A DNA stretch of 64,000 bases. Source: Pedobacter sp. KBS0701 (GTDB lineage Bacteria > Bacteroidota > Bacteroidia > Sphingobacteriales > Sphingobacteriaceae). The notes below the pieces were generated by a model that saw only the letters and a program-made list of their open reading frames with translations, ran no database searches and was not told the origin of the DNA. The DNA lies in assembly GCF_005938645.2 (NCBI RefSeq), contig NZ_CP042171.1, positions 310,001 through 374,000 of the forward strand, read 5' to 3'. The translations under genes and the position numbers were made by a program. Below are positions 60,909 through 64,000 of this stretch, piece by piece (position 1 is the stretch's first letter; each line of letters begins with the position of its first letter).

Positions 60909-61241
60909 TCAGGCAGTAAAGTTGAATTTCCTTTCAAATACTTTTCCAATTAATGGAACAGGCTTCTCTAAACCATTATTGGCGGTTACTATGCCTAATA
61001 ACATTAAGATAAAAGGGACCAATAAAATAAGGTAAAATACAAAACCTAAGGAAGGGATTATGGCCAGAATTATACTGCTCAGGACACTCAAGAGGATGGA
61101 GGTAATAATAATCCCAAGCGACTGACCCAAATGATAACTGGCCAGGGAGCTTTTTTCGGTCGATTTTTTAAATTCCAGGTAAGAAATGATCCATCCGATG
61201 AGCGTAATGTAGGCAACTACTGCAATTGTTTTCTGTTTCAT
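60909..61241 (-). CDS. DUF4870 membrane protein (module 2)
   Basis: 110 residues from the ATG at 61241 (MKQKTIAVVAYITLIGWIIS); a start at 61301 would add 20 residues that do not fit the family. Three to four helices, HLGQSLGIIITSILLS and the end GLEKPVPLIGKVFE match the paralogue at 57097. Divergent from the TPR-HTH protein at 61440 with a CTAC array between. Confidence 0.88.
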   Translation of the reverse strand: MKQKTIAVVAYITLIGWIISYLEFKKSTEKSSLASYHLGQSLGIIITSILLSVLSSIILAIIPSLGFVFYLILLVPFILMLLGIVTANNGLEKPVPLIGKVFERKFNFTA

Positions 61242-61312
61242 AGGTTTAAATTTTAATGAATTGAACAATACAAAATTACTGGAGCCTTTGTGCTCCACCA
61301 AGAAAAGGGACC

Positions 61313-61360
61313 CTACACTGCGACTACCAATTTTTGAAATGGTGTCTACAAGGAGACTAC
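61313..61360. promoter_or_regulatory. CTAC direct-repeat array (module 2)
   Basis: CTAC starts at 61313, 61324, 61346 and 61357: relative positions 0, 11, 33, 44, the same as in module 1. The words are CCTACAC, ACTACCA, TCTACAA and ACTACAA. Lies 72 bp from the DUF4870 start and 83 bp from the TPR-HTH start. The flanking sequence is not similar between modules, so the motif is conserved on its own. Confidence 0.6.
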
Positions 61361-61428
61361 AAAATCCTTTAAAACGGTTTAATTTTAATTATTTGTTGTA
61401 ATTCTGTTCCTGTAAAATGTTTCTTTTT

Positions 61429-61436
61429 TATTTTTG
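61429..61436 (+). promoter_or_regulatory. Candidate -7 element TATTTTTG close to start codon
   Basis: Exact TAnnTTTG only 3 bp before the ATG at 61440. If used, transcription would begin at or near the start codon. The module 1 gene has TAATTTTA (one mismatch) 4 bp before its ATG. No -33 element was seen in either. Confidence 0.3.
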
Positions 61437-61439
61437 ATT

Positions 61440-63302
61440 ATGCAGCTACCACTGAAAAAAATATTAAATCTCCTACTTTGTCTTTTACTTTTTTTTAAAA
61501 GTGCTGAAGCACAAAAGATCTATATCGATTCCTTAAATCATTTGCTGGCGCAGAACAGCATTTCTAAAGAAGAAAAGGTTAATCTGCTCTGCAAACTGGC
61601 TAAGGCAAATTTTGAAAAAAACCTTCAGCTTTCTTTTCAACAAGCCAATGAGGCCCTTAAGGTTGGAGAAGGGTTAAGGGACGGAAAAAGTAAAGCCATG
61701 GCCTATGCGACACGGGTTCATTTGTATGTGTGGAAAAAGGACTTGAAAAGTGCCTATGCAAGTTTAGATAGCGCCATGTACTACGCTCATAAAACAAAAG
61801 ATCGCGTTGCACTTGGTTTTGTATGGTTCAGAAGTGGTTGGTTAGACCTGGTGAACGATGATAATGATAAATCAATAGCAAAGCTGCTTAAAGCCCTGGA
61901 TTTTTTAAAGGGCCAGCATGCAGATGAATATGAAAGTACGATATACCATTATCTGGCCAGTTTTTATGGCTATGGCAATGATCCGTCAAAACAACAGAAA
62001 TATGCCCGTTTATGTTATTTAAGTGCAATTGAAAGTAAACAGATTGACCTGTTGAACAACGCTTATCTTACTATCGGGCAAACTTATTTTGACCGATTTA
62101 AGCTTGATACGCTGAAACGCAATTTGCTCGACTCGGCATTGTTTACCTATAAAAAATCACTCCAGCTTTCAAAAAAGCAGGAGGGCCGCATGCTCATTTA
62201 CAGTAATACTGCTGCGGCAGCTTTAAATACTGCCAATGTATATTTTCAATACTTTCCGCCTTCATACCGCGATAGTGCCGAAAAATATGTCGATATCGCA
62301 ATGGGTATTGCTACAAAAACAAATTTACTGGAAGTTTTATTAAACTGCTACGGCTTAAGGAGCGAATATGCACTGCGCGACGGAAACTATGATGAAGCAG
62401 AAAAACTATTACTCACCGGATTGGCTAAAATTTCTGGTGGCGTAGTAAAAATGCCGCTAACTCAGGCCAGGATATATCAGGGGCTCGCAAGTATTGCCGA
62501 AAAAAAAGGTAATCAGCAGGCTGCCTTAAACTATTTGAAGCAGTATTTTAATTATTATAAAAAGGCTTTTGATGAAGAAAAAATTAACAGCACCATTAGG
62601 ATAGAAGCACAGTATCAGTCCGAAAAAAAGGCTCAGGAGATTGCCTACTTACACCAACAGACCAAGTATACTAAAAAACTGAATGTTTATTACATTATTT
62701 CAGGTTTGACGGGGATTGCCGCATTGCTTTTACTGCTCATGTCTTATAATTATAAGCTCAAAGCATCGATTAGAAAACAAGAGCTGATCGACCAGGAAAA
62801 GAAGGCTGCAGAATTAAGGGCACAGCTAAAAGAGGCGGAAGCTATGCATCTTCAAACTGAGCAGGTTTTGCTTAAAGAGCGTCAGGAGCGATTGGAGAAA
62901 GAGGTATTGGCCAGTAATTTACAAATTGAAGAAAAAAATGAACTACTGGAGCTTATACCAGAGAAGGTAAATATTGAAAGCCATCTTTCGCTTGATGAAC
63001 AGATTAAACGGATTGTGAATCAGCAGAAAAGGATGGATAAAGAATTTGAGGAACATAAGACAGATTTTTTTGATACTAATCCTGCTTTTTTTGAACGCCT
63101 GCAAGAGAAAGCAAACCAGACACTTACGCGGCTTGATTTAAAATATTGTTCTTATATGTTGATGGGTTTAACCAATAAAGAGGTTTCCATCCGTTTAGGT
63201 ATCGAACCGAAAAGTGTGCGTATGAGCCGTTACCGGATTAAACAAAAATTGGGTTTGGGAAAAGAAGAGGATTTGAACCTGTTTCTGCAGCAGTTAGGAT
63301 AA
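61440..63302 (+). CDS. Membrane-anchored TPR protein with C-terminal helix-turn-helix (module 2)
   Basis: 620 residues from the ATG at 61440; a TTG at 61434 is only two codons earlier. Signal peptide about 1-25 (AEAQ), TPR repeats about 30-400, membrane helix about 416-436 (IISGLTGIAALLLLLMSY), coiled coil about 440-530 and an HTH end (LTRLDLKYCSYMLMGLTNKE and KSVRMSRYRIKQKLGLGK). Paralogue of 57656 over its whole length. Likely a one-protein sensor-regulator of the divergent DUF4870/SuFu/lipoprotein unit. Confidence 0.85.
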   Translation: MQLPLKKILNLLLCLLLFFKSAEAQKIYIDSLNHLLAQNSISKEEKVNLLCKLAKANFEKNLQLSFQQANEALKVGEGLRDGKSKAMAYATRVHLYVWKKDLKSAYASLDSAMYYAHKTKDRVALGFVWFRSGWLDLVNDDNDKSIAKLLKALDFLKGQHADEYESTIYHYLASFYGYGNDPSKQQKYARLCYLSAIESKQIDLLNNAYLTIGQTYFDRFKLDTLKRNLLDSALFTYKKSLQLSKKQEGRMLIYSNTAAAALNTANVYFQYFPPSYRDSAEKYVDIAMGIATKTNLLEVLLNCYGLRSEYALRDGNYDEAEKLLLTGLAKISGGVVKMPLTQARIYQGLASIAEKKGNQQAALNYLKQYFNYYKKAFDEEKINSTIRIEAQYQSEKKAQEIAYLHQQTKYTKKLNVYYIISGLTGIAALLLLLMSYNYKLKASIRKQELIDQEKKAAELRAQLKEAEAMHLQTEQVLLKERQERLEKEVLASNLQIEEKNELLELIPEKVNIESHLSLDEQIKRIVNQQKRMDKEFEEHKTDFFDTNPAFFERLQEKANQTLTRLDLKYCSYMLMGLTNKEVSIRLGIEPKSVRMSRYRIKQKLGLGKEEDLNLFLQQLG

Positions 63303-63402
63303 GTGCCAGGTAGATTCAATAAAAGAAGGGCGAAACAATATTTTGAAAAAAGCCTTTCCCGAAAACAAAACCTCGGGATAATAAATATTGATTGCATGAT
63401 TT

Positions 63403-63942
63403 TTAAACACGATTAACAACCTCTAAAATACGTCTTAACCGTTCCGATACCGTTGTATCGCCAACAATTTTTATTACAGGGCAGTTCAGGCTTTCCAGCC
63501 AACGTTCGTGGATCCTGATATTTCGGCCTGTAAAAGAACGGTCGTCGTATTTTGATGCCCAATCTATAAATTCCAGGAATAATTTGTGCCGTTGCGCATC
63601 TTCATAAATCTGATTTCCATAACGTTCTATTTCCCTTTGCACCAGGCGTTCCATCCTGATTTCTTTTGGCAGGTAAAGGAAAACCGCAAGGTCGAACATT
63701 TGTTTCCATTCCTCTCCCCAGCTTACCAGCGAGCCGCCCACAATATAGTTTTCTGATTTTCTTAATTCGTCCTTAAGCAACCTGCTCCGTAATTCGGCTT
63801 CTCTCTTTACGGTATATGGAACAGCAGATTTTTCCCAGAAAAAACTATCCGTATCAAAATAAGGGATATTTAACCGGGCAGATAAAGTTTCGCCCAAAGT
63901 GGTAGAGCCTGCACAGGATGCACCAAGGATGTGGATTTTCAT
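63403..63942 (-). CDS. P-loop nucleoside-kinase-like ATPase (adenylate-kinase/topology-modulation type)
   Basis: 179 residues from the ATG at 63942 (MKIHILGASCAGSTTLG); an in-frame ATG at 63960 adds six residues. P-loop GASCAGSTT at 7-15 with Ser-Thr-Thr in place of the usual GKS/T Lys, as in other small AAA_17/AAA_18 kinases. FDTDSFFWEKS and a YIVGGSLVSWGEEW block follow, then an Arg-rich lid (IRMERLVQREIERYG). Probably transfers a phosphate to a small molecule; substrate unknown. Confidence 0.8.
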   Translation of the reverse strand: MKIHILGASCAGSTTLGETLSARLNIPYFDTDSFFWEKSAVPYTVKREAELRSRLLKDELRKSENYIVGGSLVSWGEEWKQMFDLAVFLYLPKEIRMERLVQREIERYGNQIYEDAQRHKLFLEFIDWASKYDDRSFTGRNIRIHERWLESLNCPVIKIVGDTTVSERLRRILEVVNRV

Positions 63943-64000
63943 GGCATAAAGATATTGCAAATTGTTTTATCGTTTTGTTAAAACTTGTAAATGTGGTGAG

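Noticed and set aside
52868..63302. Polymorphic toxin locus because of SUKH and SuFu proteins
   Set aside because: No toxin, secretion-repeat or pre-toxin domain is encoded in the window, so only the immunity-type folds can be claimed.

Overview
The window reads as chromosomal DNA of a Bacteroidota bacterium of the Sphingobacteriaceae type, most likely Pedobacter or a close relative. The basis is two SusC/SusD pairs, two further outer-membrane beta-barrel receptors, a GH92 glycosidase, many lipoproteins with a Cys-ending signal, AT-rich spacers with TAnnTTTG-like promoter elements, almost no Shine-Dalgarno signals, and repeat-rich intergenic DNA. No rRNA, tRNA, CRISPR array, transposase or phage gene was found. 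The genus is inferred from style, not from a marker gene.

Layout. 1-4405: a SusC/SusD pair, with SusC cut by the left edge. 4768-6132: a cupin and a fatty-acid desaturase. 6213-7396: three tandem repeats of about 0.4 kb with no credible gene. 7448-13470: a six-gene lipid-modification cluster (DUF1475, DUF1295, a CFA-family methyltransferase resembling plant coclaurine N-methyltransferase, an FAD oxidoreductase, DUF1365, and a plant-type cyclopropane synthase). 13668-23177: a beta-barrel receptor, a second SusC/SusD pair and an S9 peptidase, which suggests peptide scavenging. 23513-27090: an orphan peptide-binding lipoprotein, a cytosolic half-domain binding protein and an NtrC-type regulator. 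27378-33000: a PIG-L deacetylase, a 34-residue membrane peptide and a sodium:solute symporter in overlapping frames, then a methyltransferase and a DUF2911 protein. 33054-34181: a repeat mosaic. 34182-41239: GH92, NUDIX, AlkC, a dehydrogenase, and a GntR-regulated TauE/DUF1634 exporter unit. 41568-46372: BlaI, BlaR1 and a receptor. 46932-52686: a GntP permease and a ybbA-ybbP-tesA-like block.

52868-63302 is the least understood and most interesting part. A divergent module occurs twice: a minus-strand run starting with DUF4870 and including a small helical lipoprotein and a protein with an immunity-type fold (SUKH/SMI1 in one copy, Suppressor-of-fused in the other), facing a plus-strand membrane-anchored TPR protein with a C-terminal helix-turn-helix. 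Both divergent promoter regions carry four CTAC motifs at identical relative positions 0, 11, 33 and 44. This looks like a duplicated, self-regulated envelope-associated system that I do not recognise from described systems.

How the genes may work together: the lipid cluster and nearby desaturase probably alter membrane acyl chains; the receptors, peptidase, glycosidase and transporters feed on polymers and peptides; BlaI/BlaR1, GntR, the NtrC-type protein and the two TPR-HTH proteins are the local regulators. All functions are from reading the sequence and family memory; no search was run.
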